DNA of 64,000 bases from Singulisphaera sp. GP187 (GCF_900129635.1 NZ_FSRB01000001.1:1837501-1901500); one strand, 5' to 3'; shown: positions 17,467 to 26,189, counted from the stretch's first letter. Notes: generated by a model not told the origin, from the sequence alone. Translations and numbers: made by a program.

Positions 17467-20282
17467 GTGTCGACCACGAACTGGAGAACTCGCTGGGAGA
17501 GTTGGGGCGGGTCTTCGAGCGGCTCGAGGAGTCGGGACGCGTGCCGACGGCCCGGCTCGTCGCCATCGCGGCGGACCGCGAAAAGGTGGAACGAGTCGCC
17601 AACGAGGTGGGCCCCGGAACGTGCATCGCCATCGATAACTGCCCGCATCAGGTCGTCCTGGCCGGGGCGCCCGAAATTGTCGAGCGCGTCGTGGTCCGCC
17701 TGCGCGGGCTCGGTCTGATTTGTGAGGACTTGCCGTTCGATCGCGCCTACCATACGGCGGCCTTCTCGACCGCGATCGAGCCCGTCCGCGCCTTCTTCAA
17801 GGATCTGCCGCTCTCCCGTCCCAAGGTAGACGTCTACTCGTGTGCGGTCGCCCGCCGGTTGTCCGGCGACGTCGAGCAAATTCGACAGGTGGCCGTCGAC
17901 CAGTGGGCCCTGCCGGTCGCATTCCGTGCGACGATCGAGGCGATGTATCGAGATGGAATCCGCACGTTTGTCGAAGTCGGGGCCCGAGGCAACCTGACCG
18001 GATTCGTCGACGATATCCTCCGTGACCGGCCCCACTTCGCGGTGGCCGCCAATCTCCCGAGACGGTCGGGCCTGACCCAACTGAACCATCTCGTGGCCTC
18101 GCTCTACGCCCAGGGGGTCCCACTGCGGACCAACCGGCTCTATGAGCGACGTCAACCGGTCTGGGTCGACCTCGATCGCGACTTGCCGGTGACTCCGCCG
18201 CTCCCCGCACTCGCGGTCGGTTTTCCCGAGCTCCGCCTCTCTCCGGGTCTCGTGACTCAGCTTCGGGATCGCGCCAGCGCAGCGGCTTCCGCCACCACCG
18301 GGGCCGAGCCTGCCAAGCACGAACCGCTCCTCCTAACCCAGCCCTACACCAATGGCCATGCGAAGACTTTTCAGGAGTCGAATGGAGCAGGCGACCCGCT
18401 TCCATCTACGCTTCATGACGCGATGATCCTCGAGCATCTCCGCACAATGGATGCGTTTCTCGAGACCCAGCGGCAGGTGATGGGGGCCTACATCACGCCT
18501 CGCGGCCCGGAGCAAGCGGAAGCCGACGTGGCGGGTCCATCCCCGGACCCTCGGCCAGAACCCTCCGCGCCTGGAGCTTGGCTCGGCACGATCGAACGGT
18601 TGGAACCAGGCCGTGAGTTGGTCTCGTTGCGCTGGCTCGACGTCCAGGGCGACCCGGTGGCCGAGCACCATACGCTGGGCGGTCGGCACATCTCCGCGCT
18701 CGACCCCACCCGAAACGGCTTGCCCGTCGTCCCGTTCACGGTCATGGCCGAGATGTTGGCTCAAGCGGCCGGCGTGCTCGTGCCGGAGGCGGTGGTCATC
18801 GCACTGCGCGACGTCCTGGCGCTGAAGTGGATCCGCTACGAGGCGGAGCCGGTGCTGCTCGAGCTTCGGGCCTGGCGCGACCTCGCCACTCCCAACGAAG
18901 TCCGGGTCGTTATCACGAACAAAGGGACGGTGACCACCCAACGCACGGGTGCCGAAGAGAAGGTCGTCGAGGGACGCGTGGTCTTCGGCGACGCTCGCCC
19001 CCAAGGCCCGACCGCTCCACCGCTCGCACTTGAGTCAGCCCGCGAGTGCCGATTCAAGGCCGAAGATATCTACGTCGATCAATGGCTGTTCCACGGACCG
19101 GCGATGCAGGCAATCGTCGGGCTCGGCCGGTCAGCGCCCTGGGGCATCGAAGGGACGTTGCGGGTCTTGCCGCTCCGCGGACTCCTCCGCGACTCGGAGC
19201 CACCGGCGTTTCGCACCGATCCGATCGTGCTTGATGCGTTTACCCAGTTGCTCGGGTGCTGGGGGATGGATCAACTGGACGAAGGCCATGTGATTTTCCC
19301 GCTCCGGGTCTCGGAAATCGCGTTCTTCGGCACCGACCCGCCCGAGGGGGCGGAGGTCTCCTGTCAGATCGCGATTCGCGAGCAGTCGCGACACCTGGTC
19401 CGGGTCGATGCCGATATCGCCGCCGCCAACGGCCGAGTCTGGATGCGAATCAACGGTTGGGAAGACTGGCGGTTCTACTGGCCGGTCCGCTGTCGCGACC
19501 ACTTCCGACAGCCGAACCGTTGGTTCATCGGAGAACCATTGTCGCTCCCGGGTCTCTCCCTCGAAGCAGGACGAGCGACCCAGGCCGTCTGGCTCGAGCC
19601 ACCGATCGATTTCGGCCGGCCAATCTGGCGGGACGTTCTCGAGTGGGTGCAATTCGGATCGGAGGAGCGTGAGGCCAGCCTCGACGAACGGCGCTCCGAC
19701 CTTGAGGCAACACTTAACCTCTGGGGTCGAGTGGCGGCCAAGGAAGCGACCCAGCGTCTGCTCCTCGACCGTGGCGAGCCCCCCGTGTACCCGGCCGATC
19801 TCACCATCGAAACCGATCCCCACGGCGGACATTCGATCCGCTTTCTGGGCGACCCCGCACGCATCGATCGGCCGGTCGTCGCCATGGCGCAGACGGAGGG
19901 CGTGGCCGTGGCCCTGGCGGTGCTCGACCCCGAGTCACGACCGGGAATCGCCATCCAGGCACTCGAGGAAAGCGCATCTGACGCCGAGTCACCCGCTCTC
20001 GACCGAATCACGAATGAAGATGTCCGACAAAGCGAATGGAAGGCGCGACTGGTCTGCGCCAAGAACGCATTGCGGAATTCCCTCGGCCTCTCCCGAGCGG
20101 AAACCTGGTGTGACTTTGACGTGTCCCGCGTCGATGAGTCGTCGGGGGAGGTCTTTTTGACGCTCCGTTCCAACACCACAACGACGAATCGCGCCCAGTG
20201 GCAACCCCCGGCCATTCGCGTCGTAACGGCACGGACAAAAGATTATGTCTGGGCCTGGACGGTCGGAGACCGACCCTCGTGA
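17334..20282 (+). CDS. Second synthase, C-terminal part: acyltransferase rest, dehydratase, degenerate PPTase domain
   Basis: The conserved frame is open from about 17298; 17334 is its first ATG (MATNVVLSAQ) and 17076 an earlier one with no meaning. Numbering below is for the joined 1628-residue protein. The acyltransferase active site GHSSGE is near residue 677. A helical linker (TMDAFLETQRQVM, near 1010) matches one in the first synthase. A double-hotdog PKS dehydratase spans about 1060-1400, with the catalytic-His region AEHHTLGGRH (near 1092) and the second-half Asp in PIVLDAFTQLLG. The C-terminus (about 1430-1628) resembles a Sfp-type phosphopantetheinyl transferase, but GIAIQ stands for the usual G-x-D-x-E metal motif and CAKNA for W/C-x-KEA, so the transferase is probably dead. 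It is followed by a free ACP gene 65 bases on. Real as the continuation of 15397; independent translation is unlikely. Confidence 0.82.
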   Translation: MATNVVLSAQWALHQLLAGLGLRPHAVLGHSSGEFLALAAAGSLSVDHELENSLGELGRVFERLEESGRVPTARLVAIAADREKVERVANEVGPGTCIAIDNCPHQVVLAGAPEIVERVVVRLRGLGLICEDLPFDRAYHTAAFSTAIEPVRAFFKDLPLSRPKVDVYSCAVARRLSGDVEQIRQVAVDQWALPVAFRATIEAMYRDGIRTFVEVGARGNLTGFVDDILRDRPHFAVAANLPRRSGLTQLNHLVASLYAQGVPLRTNRLYERRQPVWVDLDRDLPVTPPLPALAVGFPELRLSPGLVTQLRDRASAAASATTGAEPAKHEPLLLTQPYTNGHAKTFQESNGAGDPLPSTLHDAMILEHLRTMDAFLETQRQVMGAYITPRGPEQAEADVAGPSPDPRPEPSAPGAWLGTIERLEPGRELVSLRWLDVQGDPVAEHHTLGGRHISALDPTRNGLPVVPFTVMAEMLAQAAGVLVPEAVVIALRDVLALKWIRYEAEPVLLELRAWRDLATPNEVRVVITNKGTVTTQRTGAEEKVVEGRVVFGDARPQGPTAPPLALESARECRFKAEDIYVDQWLFHGPAMQAIVGLGRSAPWGIEGTLRVLPLRGLLRDSEPPAFRTDPIVLDAFTQLLGCWGMDQLDEGHVIFPLRVSEIAFFGTDPPEGAEVSCQIAIREQSRHLVRVDADIAAANGRVWMRINGWEDWRFYWPVRCRDHFRQPNRWFIGEPLSLPGLSLEAGRATQAVWLEPPIDFGRPIWRDVLEWVQFGSEEREASLDERRSDLEATLNLWGRVAAKEATQRLLLDRGEPPVYPADLTIETDPHGGHSIRFLGDPARIDRPVVAMAQTEGVAVALAVLDPESRPGIAIQALEESASDAESPALDRITNEDVRQSEWKARLVCAKNALRNSLGLSRAETWCDFDVSRVDESSGEVFLTLRSNTTTTNRAQWQPPAIRVVTARTKDYVWAWTVGDRPS

Positions 20283-20347
20283 TCGCCGATCAAGCTGGCC
20301 TGTTTATGACGTGACGATCAAGGAACCGATCCGGAGAAAAGACAGCG

Positions 20348-20662
20348 ATGAGCCAGCCGACCCAAGCCTCGATCGAGACCGACGTCGCCAAGATCCTCAG
20401 CAATTTCGAGGGGCGCGAGTATTCAGACGCGATCGGTCCCGAGACCCGGTTCTTTGCGGACCTGGGACTCGCTTCGATCGATGCCGTCGTCCTCGGCGAA
20501 AAGCTTCAGGACCACTATGGTCGACCGCTTCCGTTCGGCGACTTGATGGCCGAACTCGGCCAAAGAACCGATCGCGACCTGAGGATCGGCGAACTGATCG
20601 ATTTCCTTTCCAAACATCTGGCGGGTGGGAACGACTCCGCAAGCAACTCTCAGAATGCCTGA
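20348..20662 (+). CDS. Discrete acyl carrier protein
   Basis: 104 residues with the four-helix carrier pattern: an N-terminal helix (IETDVAKILSNFEG), an FFADLGLASIDAVVLGEKLQ motif with the presumed phosphopantetheine Ser in ASID near residue 44, then DLMAEL and a C-terminal helix LIDFLSKHL. The residue before the Ser is Ala rather than the usual Asp, a variant seen in some stand-alone carriers next to modular or iterative synthases. GGAG lies about 10 bases before the ATG. The gene follows the second synthase and precedes the alpha/beta hydrolase, so it probably carries the chain to or from the synthases. It is unlikely to be the housekeeping fatty-acid AcpP, which usually has DSL and sits in the fab cluster. 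Confidence 0.85.
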   Translation: MSQPTQASIETDVAKILSNFEGREYSDAIGPETRFFADLGLASIDAVVLGEKLQDHYGRPLPFGDLMAELGQRTDRDLRIGELIDFLSKHLAGGNDSASNSQNA

Positions 20663-20798
20663 ACTGTTGCGCGCACGGGTATCGCGTGCAACGGAATCCA
20701 ACAGCACCCAGACCGCAGGCGCATTCCGGTCCGGAAGTTGTCATTTTGATCTCGTTCTGAGCACGCAGTTGGCCTGGCGAATCTCTTGAGGCGGTCTC

Positions 20799-21695
20799 AT
20801 GCCATTTTCCACACTGAGCGGGCTTCGGTTTCATTACCAGCAGGCGGGCGAAGGTCCCGACGTGGTCCTGATTCACGGCGTGACCGGCGACCTGTCGATC
20901 TGGTATCTCTGCCAGGCCATTCAGACGCTGAGCGCGGCACGCCGCGTGACGGCTTATGACCTCCGGGGCCACGGGTACACGGATGCGCCGCCCCGTGATT
21001 ACACCTCGGCCGATCACGCGGCCGATCTGTTCGCCCTGATGGATGACCGTGGGATTGAGCGCGCCACGTTGGTCGGCCACAGTTTTGGAGGTGTGATCGC
21101 GCTCCATGCGGCGGTGATCGCACCCGAGCGGGTTGATGCGATGGTGCTCTCCGACCCCTACTTCCCGGCCCTCCGCCACCTCGAAGATGTAAGCCGCTGG
21201 GGGCATTGGCAATCGTTCTGTGACGAAGCGAGGCGCGCGGGGGTCGAGCTCTCCGATGAACATTGGTACGACCTCGGGCGATTCTTCGACCAGATTGTCG
21301 ACCTCGAAGGCGACCGCCTGCTCCAGTTCCGCCGCGAGGTCGGGCTCCCCGCCCTCAATCGACTGCTACGCCTGGGCGGGACCACCTGCGGTGACGACAC
21401 CAAGGTCGAAGCCGGTTTAACAGCGGATCTGATCGCGAGCGTCGCGGTCCCTTCGCTGGCGCTCTACGGTGAATTCTCTCCGTTCCTCGCCACCGCGCAG
21501 TATCTTGTGGAGCATCTGCCGAACTGTCGGAGTGAGATCGTTCCGGCCGCCAAGCATCGCGCCCCTGAAGAGAACCCGACCGCGTTTCTTTCGCTACTCC
21601 GCGGCTTCATCGAAACTTTGCCGGGAGCGTCCTCCTCGTCCGGACCCGACGGATCGGTCTCGGAATCGTCCCAGCCTACTTGCGGAACGAGATGA
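20799..21695 (+). CDS. Alpha/beta hydrolase (candidate chain-release or tailoring enzyme)
   Basis: 298 residues, soluble, with no signal peptide. The fold is clear: HG oxyanion motif in VVLIHGVTGD (His26), nucleophile elbow VGHSFGG with Ser95, acid residue probably Glu in LYGEFSPF (Asp is more usual) and the catalytic His in AAKHRAPEENP. A Ser- and Pro-rich tail of about 25 residues ends the protein. It overlaps no neighbour but lies 136 bases after the carrier gene and 4 bases before the SDR gene, within the same strand-coherent set. The position suggests a thioesterase-like or acyl-transferring role on the synthase product, but the sequence alone does not separate thioesterase, esterase and lyase functions in this superfamily. 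Confidence 0.85.
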   Translation: MPFSTLSGLRFHYQQAGEGPDVVLIHGVTGDLSIWYLCQAIQTLSAARRVTAYDLRGHGYTDAPPRDYTSADHAADLFALMDDRGIERATLVGHSFGGVIALHAAVIAPERVDAMVLSDPYFPALRHLEDVSRWGHWQSFCDEARRAGVELSDEHWYDLGRFFDQIVDLEGDRLLQFRREVGLPALNRLLRLGGTTCGDDTKVEAGLTADLIASVAVPSLALYGEFSPFLATAQYLVEHLPNCRSEIVPAAKHRAPEENPTAFLSLLRGFIETLPGASSSSGPDGSVSESSQPTCGTR

Positions 21696-21699
21696 GATC

Positions 21700-22503
21700 A
21701 TGAAAGCAAGTCAAAACGTGGGTAAGAAAGGCGGTCAGGTGGTTCTGTTGACGGGGGCCGCTCAAGGGATCGGTCGCGCCACCGCCAAGGCCTTGGCCAC
21801 GCGCGGCTTTCGACTCGGTCTGATGGACCGGCACGGCGAACCGTTGGCCGAGCTCGCGTCGGAGCTCAAGGATCAGGCCATGGTCGCGACGGCCCAGGTC
21901 GACGTGCGTGACCCCGCGAGCCTGAAGCAGGCCGTGGCGAGCCTGGAAGAGCGGCTCGGTCCGACGGAGATCCTGGTCGCCTGCGCCGGCGTCGGAACCA
22001 CCTCGAATTCCCTCGACCTGGATGTCGAGGGGTTTCGCCAGATGCTCGAGGTGAACGTCGTGGGGGTCGCCCACTCGATCGACGCCGTCTTGCCAGGGAT
22101 GTACGCGCGTCAGGCCGGGCATATTGTGGGGATCTCGAGCGTGGCCGGTTACCGCGGCATGCCTTGGATGCCCGGCTACTCGGCTTCCAAGGCCGCCCTC
22201 ACCACGTATCTCGAAGCGTTGCGTCCCGCGCTCAAGCGACGCGGGGTGACGATCACGACGGTCTATCCCGGCTTCGTCCGAACCGGAATGACGCTCGACA
22301 CCCGGTTTCGACGTCCCGTGCCGATGCTCGAGGCCGAACAAGCGGCCGCCTATCTCGTCCGGGCAATCGTCCGCCGGCCACGTGACTACACCTTTCCACT
22401 CGGGACCGCGATCGGCATGGAAATTCTCCGCCGATTGCCCTGTCGGCTCTTCGACTGGGTGATGGATCGCGCGGGCCCGCGGGCATTGACGAGCGAGTTC
22501 TAA
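21700..22503 (+). CDS. SDR family NAD(P)-dependent oxidoreductase
   Basis: 267 residues from the ATG at 21700, four bases after the hydrolase stop; a longer frame starting at 21469 would run over the hydrolase gene and is rejected. It is a classical short-chain dehydrogenase/reductase. The dinucleotide motif TGAAQGIGRA is near residues 17-26, the NAG-like segment is ACAGVG, the catalytic Ser lies in GISSVAGYRG and the Tyr-Lys pair in YSASKAAL. The C-terminal part resembles the SDR members that act on acyl chains or long-chain alcohols and aldehydes, with a hydrophobic tail (FPLGTAIGMEILRRLP). In this operon it probably reduces a keto group or an aldehyde of the synthase product; that is inferred from context. 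Confidence 0.88.
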   Translation: MKASQNVGKKGGQVVLLTGAAQGIGRATAKALATRGFRLGLMDRHGEPLAELASELKDQAMVATAQVDVRDPASLKQAVASLEERLGPTEILVACAGVGTTSNSLDLDVEGFRQMLEVNVVGVAHSIDAVLPGMYARQAGHIVGISSVAGYRGMPWMPGYSASKAALTTYLEALRPALKRRGVTITTVYPGFVRTGMTLDTRFRRPVPMLEAEQAAAYLVRAIVRRPRDYTFPLGTAIGMEILRRLPCRLFDWVMDRAGPRALTSEF

Positions 22504-22518
22504 CCAGTCAGGTCAGCC

Positions 22519-23373
22519 GTGCCCGAGGCCCTCAAGATCAACACCGGAACCATCCCCTCCGCCCTCGAGCTGGCGTGCTGCCTTTCCTGTGGGCACCGGC
22601 TCGAAGGGTGCCATACCTGCGCGTCGTGTGGTCGTGCATATCCCGAGGTGGAGGGAATCCTCCATGCGATCGGGCCGCTCACCGGCACCAATCGCACCGC
22701 GGCCCATTTTTATGACGGACCGAACTGGCAACGATTTCGGCCGTGGGAACAGCTCTTTCTCTGGTTCCAGGGCCCTGGGCCACGGGTAGCGAGACGGCAG
22801 ATTCTCCGCCATCTCCCCCAGCGAGCGCGGGCCCGCGTCCTCGAAGTTGGCATCGGCGACGGCGAAAACCTGCCGTTGCTCCCTCCGGCTTGGGAAGTTT
22901 ACGGCGTCGATATCGCCCGGACCCAACTGGTTGCCTGCCGCAACCGCTATCCCGAGATGTCGAAGCGTCTGGTCTGGGCCGAGGGGGAGTCGCTTCCGTT
23001 CGCCGATCGATCGTTCGACGCCGTCTATACGATCGGCGGATTCAACTACTTCCGCGATCAGGCCCAAGCGCTCCGCGAGATGCGGCGGGTCGCTCGGCCC
23101 GAGGCGCCCGTCATCGTCGCCGATGAGAATCCCGAGTTGTATCGCTTGGCCCCCGGCCACGCGCTCGGCATCGAGGCGATCGACCGTTGGGGACTGCGGC
23201 TGATGGGCCTCGATGCCGACTTCATCGCCATGGTCTTGAATTGCCGAGTTGACATCAACGCCCTGGCACGCGACGTTTTCCCGGGACATCGTCGCTTTCC
23301 GATCTGGAACCGCCTTGGATATTGTTTGGTGAATCCCGATGATCCCCGGAGAGGACCTGCGTTATGTCGGTGA
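22519..23373 (+). CDS. Zinc-ribbon class I SAM methyltransferase, first of two paralogues
   Basis: 284 residues from a GTG start. The N-terminus has a Cys-rich ribbon (CLSCGHRLEGCHTCASCG, two close CxxC pairs) followed by YPEVEGI, as in Trm112-like segments found before some methyltransferase domains. The methyltransferase core (type 11 family) starts near residue 110 with VLEVGIGDGENLP, then YGVDIA and the post-I region FDAVYTIGGFNYF. It resembles the next gene over the whole length, with the same order of ribbon and core, so the two arose by duplication. The last 10 bases overlap the next start. Both lie between the SDR gene and the ABC transporter; methylation (C-, O- or N-) of the lipid or polyketide product is the likely role, with the acceptor unknown. 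Confidence 0.85.
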   Translation: MPEALKINTGTIPSALELACCLSCGHRLEGCHTCASCGRAYPEVEGILHAIGPLTGTNRTAAHFYDGPNWQRFRPWEQLFLWFQGPGPRVARRQILRHLPQRARARVLEVGIGDGENLPLLPPAWEVYGVDIARTQLVACRNRYPEMSKRLVWAEGESLPFADRSFDAVYTIGGFNYFRDQAQALREMRRVARPEAPVIVADENPELYRLAPGHALGIEAIDRWGLRLMGLDADFIAMVLNCRVDINALARDVFPGHRRFPIWNRLGYCLVNPDDPRRGPALCR

Positions 23374-24203
23374 CGACGCCGAACCCGACAGCCGATTGGA
23401 AAATGGCCCCCAATCCGCTGCGTTGCCCGGACTGCGGTGGCTCGTTCGTTCCCGATGCGGCCGGCTTGGCCTGCGCGGGGTGCGGCCGAGTCTTGCCAAT
23501 TCGCGACGGGATCCTCGTCGTGAAGGACGAGCCGACGGCCGACAACCTGATCGCACGCGACTTTTACAACAGCTCTCTCTGGCCCAAATTCCGGTTCTGG
23601 GAGTGGTTCTTCTTCGTCTGTAACGGAGGCGAACGACGCTCCCGCAACGTCATCTTGAAGCACCTTCCCCAGCAGGACGGCCTGAGACTTCTCGACGTTG
23701 CCATCGGCGACGGCGTCTACCATTCCTGGCTTCCGCGTGACTGGAACGTGGTCGGGATCGACGTTTCCACCAGCCAGCTTGCGGCCTGCCAGCGTCGCAA
23801 CGCCGGTCGTGACCTGCGATTGATCCTCGGCGAAGCGGAGACCCTGCCGTTCCAGGATCATTCGTTCGACGCGATCCTGAGCATTGGCGGCTTCAATCAT
23901 TTCAATGATCCCGAAGCCTCACTCCGCGAGATGGTCCGGGTCGCGCGTCCGGGCGCTCCGATCGTGATCTCGGACGAGTCGCCCAACTTGACCGACCGGA
24001 TGATCGGCCACAAACTAGGCATGCCGGCGATCGACCGCTGGGTGGTCTCGCGGCTGATGAACCTCGGCGACGCGTTCACCGACCTGGTCGAGCGGAACCG
24101 ACACATCAACATCGCCGAGATTGGCCAGCGCGTCCTCAAGGACAGCCAGTATCAAGTGATTTGGCGCGGTGGAGGTTACGTGATGGTCGGGCAAGCCCCC
24201 TGA
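23364..24203 (+). CDS. Zinc-ribbon class I SAM methyltransferase, second of two paralogues
   Basis: 279 residues. The ribbon is LRCPDCGGSF followed by LACAGCGRVLPIRDGILVV, giving two CxxC pairs. The SAM site is LLDVAIGDGVYHS, then VVGIDVS and FDAILSIGGFNHF. The alignment with the preceding protein runs throughout (RFWEWFFF against RPWEQLFL, AIGDG against GIGDG, GGFNHF against GGFNYF). The gene begins inside the end of its neighbour with a 10-base overlap, so the two are translated together. Two diverged copies suggest two successive methylations, or two substrates of the same type. The ABC permease gene starts 41 bases later. Confidence 0.85.
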   Translation: MSVTTPNPTADWKMAPNPLRCPDCGGSFVPDAAGLACAGCGRVLPIRDGILVVKDEPTADNLIARDFYNSSLWPKFRFWEWFFFVCNGGERRSRNVILKHLPQQDGLRLLDVAIGDGVYHSWLPRDWNVVGIDVSTSQLAACQRRNAGRDLRLILGEAETLPFQDHSFDAILSIGGFNHFNDPEASLREMVRVARPGAPIVISDESPNLTDRMIGHKLGMPAIDRWVVSRLMNLGDAFTDLVERNRHINIAEIGQRVLKDSQYQVIWRGGGYVMVGQAP

Positions 24204-24244
24204 ATTGGAATTCTGAAGGCGGAGTCGATCTCTTCTGGAGCACC

Positions 24245-25369
24245 ATGCGTTTCACGACCTTGATCGCCAAGAATCTTGTCCGTCGCGGCGTCCGGACCAT
24301 CCTGACGATCGTTGGGCTGTCGATTGGAATCGCGGCAGTAGTGGCCATGCTCGGGATCGCCTGGGGCTTCGAACGCTCGTTCCTCGCGATCAACGAAGCC
24401 AAGGGAATCGACCTGATGGTGGTCCGCGCGGGGGTGAGCGACAAGCTGACCAGTAGTCTTGACGAGTCGCTCGCCGGGAAACTGCAACAGATCCCCGGAG
24501 TGCGCGAGGTGGCTGGTTCGTACATGGACGTCGTTTCCTTCGAGGATGCGAATCTGGTCAGCGTGCTGGTCAACGGCTGGGAGCCAGGCAGCATCCTTTT
24601 CCGAGGGATCCGGATCCTCAAAGGTCGGGCACTTGCCACGGGCGATGGTCGAGCGGCCGTACTGGGACGAGTCCTGGCCCTGAATCTGGGCAAATCGGTT
24701 GGCGACTCGCTCGACGTGGCCGGCGAAAAATTTCAAGTTATCGGCATCTTTGAAAGTGATAGCCTGTTCGAGAACGGCGGCTTGATCGTCCCCCGACGGG
24801 TGCTTCAAAAGATGATGGGACGCGAGGGCAACGTCACCGGATTCGTCGTGATGGCCGCGCCCAACGATCGCGCTTCTCTGGAGACGCTTCGTAAGCGAAT
24901 CGAAACGACGATCCCGGGCATCGCGGCCGTCCCATCGCGTGACTACGTTCAGGGCGATATCCGGATCCGGATGGTCAAGGCGATGGCCTGGACCACCTCG
25001 GCGATCGCCCTGGTCCTGGGTTCGATCGGCGTGCTCAACACGATGATGATGACCGTCTTCGAGCGGACGGTCGAGATCGGCTTGCTGCGGGCCCTGGGCT
25101 GGCGTCGCAAACGCGTGCTGGCGCTCATCCTCGGCGAAGCCCTCGCGTTGGGGGTCGCGGGTGCGGTCGTGGGTGTGTTCCTTGGATATACGGAAATCCA
25201 GATCCTTTCGCGGATGCCGACAGCGAGCGGCTTCGTCTCGTCCGACTTCCCTCCGGCCGTGATTGCGGTGGGCCTCGCGCTTGGCGTCGGCCTGAGCTTG
25301 CTGGGCGGCGTCTACCCGGCCCTGAGGGGGGCAGCCATGCAACCGACCGAGGCGCTTCGCCATGAGTGA
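24245..25369 (+). CDS. ABC transporter permease, MacB/FtsX-LolC type
   Basis: 374 residues from the ATG at 24245, which has GGAG 5 bases upstream; a longer frame from 24161 would extend into the methyltransferase gene. One N-terminal membrane segment (about 19-42) is followed by a periplasmic MacB_PCD domain (about 45-235) and three C-terminal membrane segments (about 255-280, 305-330 and 342-365), the FtsX fold. Such permeases do not form classical channels; they move substrates from the outer leaflet of the inner membrane or the periplasm (MacB, LolCDE). The last 8 bases overlap the ATPase gene. Its position at the end of the synthase operon makes it the likely exporter or extractor of the lipid product, perhaps toward the outer membrane. 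Confidence 0.88.
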   Translation: MRFTTLIAKNLVRRGVRTILTIVGLSIGIAAVVAMLGIAWGFERSFLAINEAKGIDLMVVRAGVSDKLTSSLDESLAGKLQQIPGVREVAGSYMDVVSFEDANLVSVLVNGWEPGSILFRGIRILKGRALATGDGRAAVLGRVLALNLGKSVGDSLDVAGEKFQVIGIFESDSLFENGGLIVPRRVLQKMMGREGNVTGFVVMAAPNDRASLETLRKRIETTIPGIAAVPSRDYVQGDIRIRMVKAMAWTTSAIALVLGSIGVLNTMMMTVFERTVEIGLLRALGWRRKRVLALILGEALALGVAGAVVGVFLGYTEIQILSRMPTASGFVSSDFPPAVIAVGLALGVGLSLLGGVYPALRGAAMQPTEALRHE

Positions 25370-26042
25370 CGGGACCGATCAAGAGCTTCTTCGCGGCGAA
25401 GCACTCACACGAGTCTACCCTGACGGAGCCGTCCAAGCGTTGCGTGGGGTTTCGATCACGGTGGCCCACCATGAGTCGGTCGCGATCACCGGGCCGAGCG
25501 GGTGCGGCAAGAGCACGCTGCTCCACCTGCTGGGCGGGTTGGACCAGCCAACTTCGGGCGAAGTCTACTTCGAGGGGAACCGGCTGCGCGACCTCGACCT
25601 CGATACGTTCCACGCCCGGCGGATCGGCTTTATCTTCCAGTCGTTCCACCTCCTGCCCACGCTCACCGCGGTTGAAAATGTGCAGGTCCCAATGTTCGAA
25701 GGCCCCTGGCCCCGCCTTGAGCGTACCGCGCGTGCAGCTCGCCTCCTGGAAGAAGTTGGACTTGGGCACCGACGCAACCACCTGCCCAGCAGGCTCTCGG
25801 TCGGCGAACGGCAACGCGTCGCGATCGCTCGTGCCCTCGCCAATGAGCCGACCTTGATCCTGGCCGACGAACCGACGGGCAACCTCGACAGCGTCAGTCA
25901 GACTGAGGTCCTTGAACTGCTCGACCGACTGCGCCGTGAGCGATCCCTGACCCTCATCGTCGTGACCCACAGCCCGGAAGTGGCCGCCTGGGCCGACCGG
26001 ATCCTCAAGCTTCGCGACGGCCGCGTGGTCAATCACGAATAA
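25362..26042 (+). CDS. ABC transporter ATP-binding protein, LolD/MacB type
   Basis: 226 residues. Walker A is GPSGCGKST (residues 44-52), the Q-loop IFQSFHLLP, the signature LSVGERQR (rather than LSGGQQQR, so Gly-Gly became Val-Gly), Walker [13 protein letters not shown] and the switch His in VVTHSPE. The MacB/LolD subclass is indicated by the X-loop-like [12 protein letters not shown] and DEPTGNLDS. It forms the dimeric motor for the overlapping permease gene. It is the last gene of the secondary-lipid locus; the following gene, after 147 bases, encodes an unrelated exported protein. Confidence 0.9.
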   Translation: MSDGTDQELLRGEALTRVYPDGAVQALRGVSITVAHHESVAITGPSGCGKSTLLHLLGGLDQPTSGEVYFEGNRLRDLDLDTFHARRIGFIFQSFHLLPTLTAVENVQVPMFEGPWPRLERTARAARLLEEVGLGHRRNHLPSRLSVGERQRVAIARALANEPTLILADEPTGNLDSVSQTEVLELLDRLRRERSLTLIVVTHSPEVAAWADRILKLRDGRVVNHE

Positions 26043-26189
26043 ACAAATCGCCGATTGACTGAAGGCGAGACTCCGCCGCCAAACCTGGGGAACTCGTTCG
26101 GGTTACGGTTGCCGGGGCCGCCTGGTCCTGGCAGACTGTTCCGAATGGAGCAGGGCTGGACCCATTTTGGTGTCGTTGGAGTTTCACCA

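Noticed and set aside
24161..24244. Upstream start for the ABC permease
   Set aside because: The extra 28 residues are basic and polar, overlap the methyltransferase gene and lack a ribosome-binding site, while the ATG at 24245 has GGAG at 5 bases.
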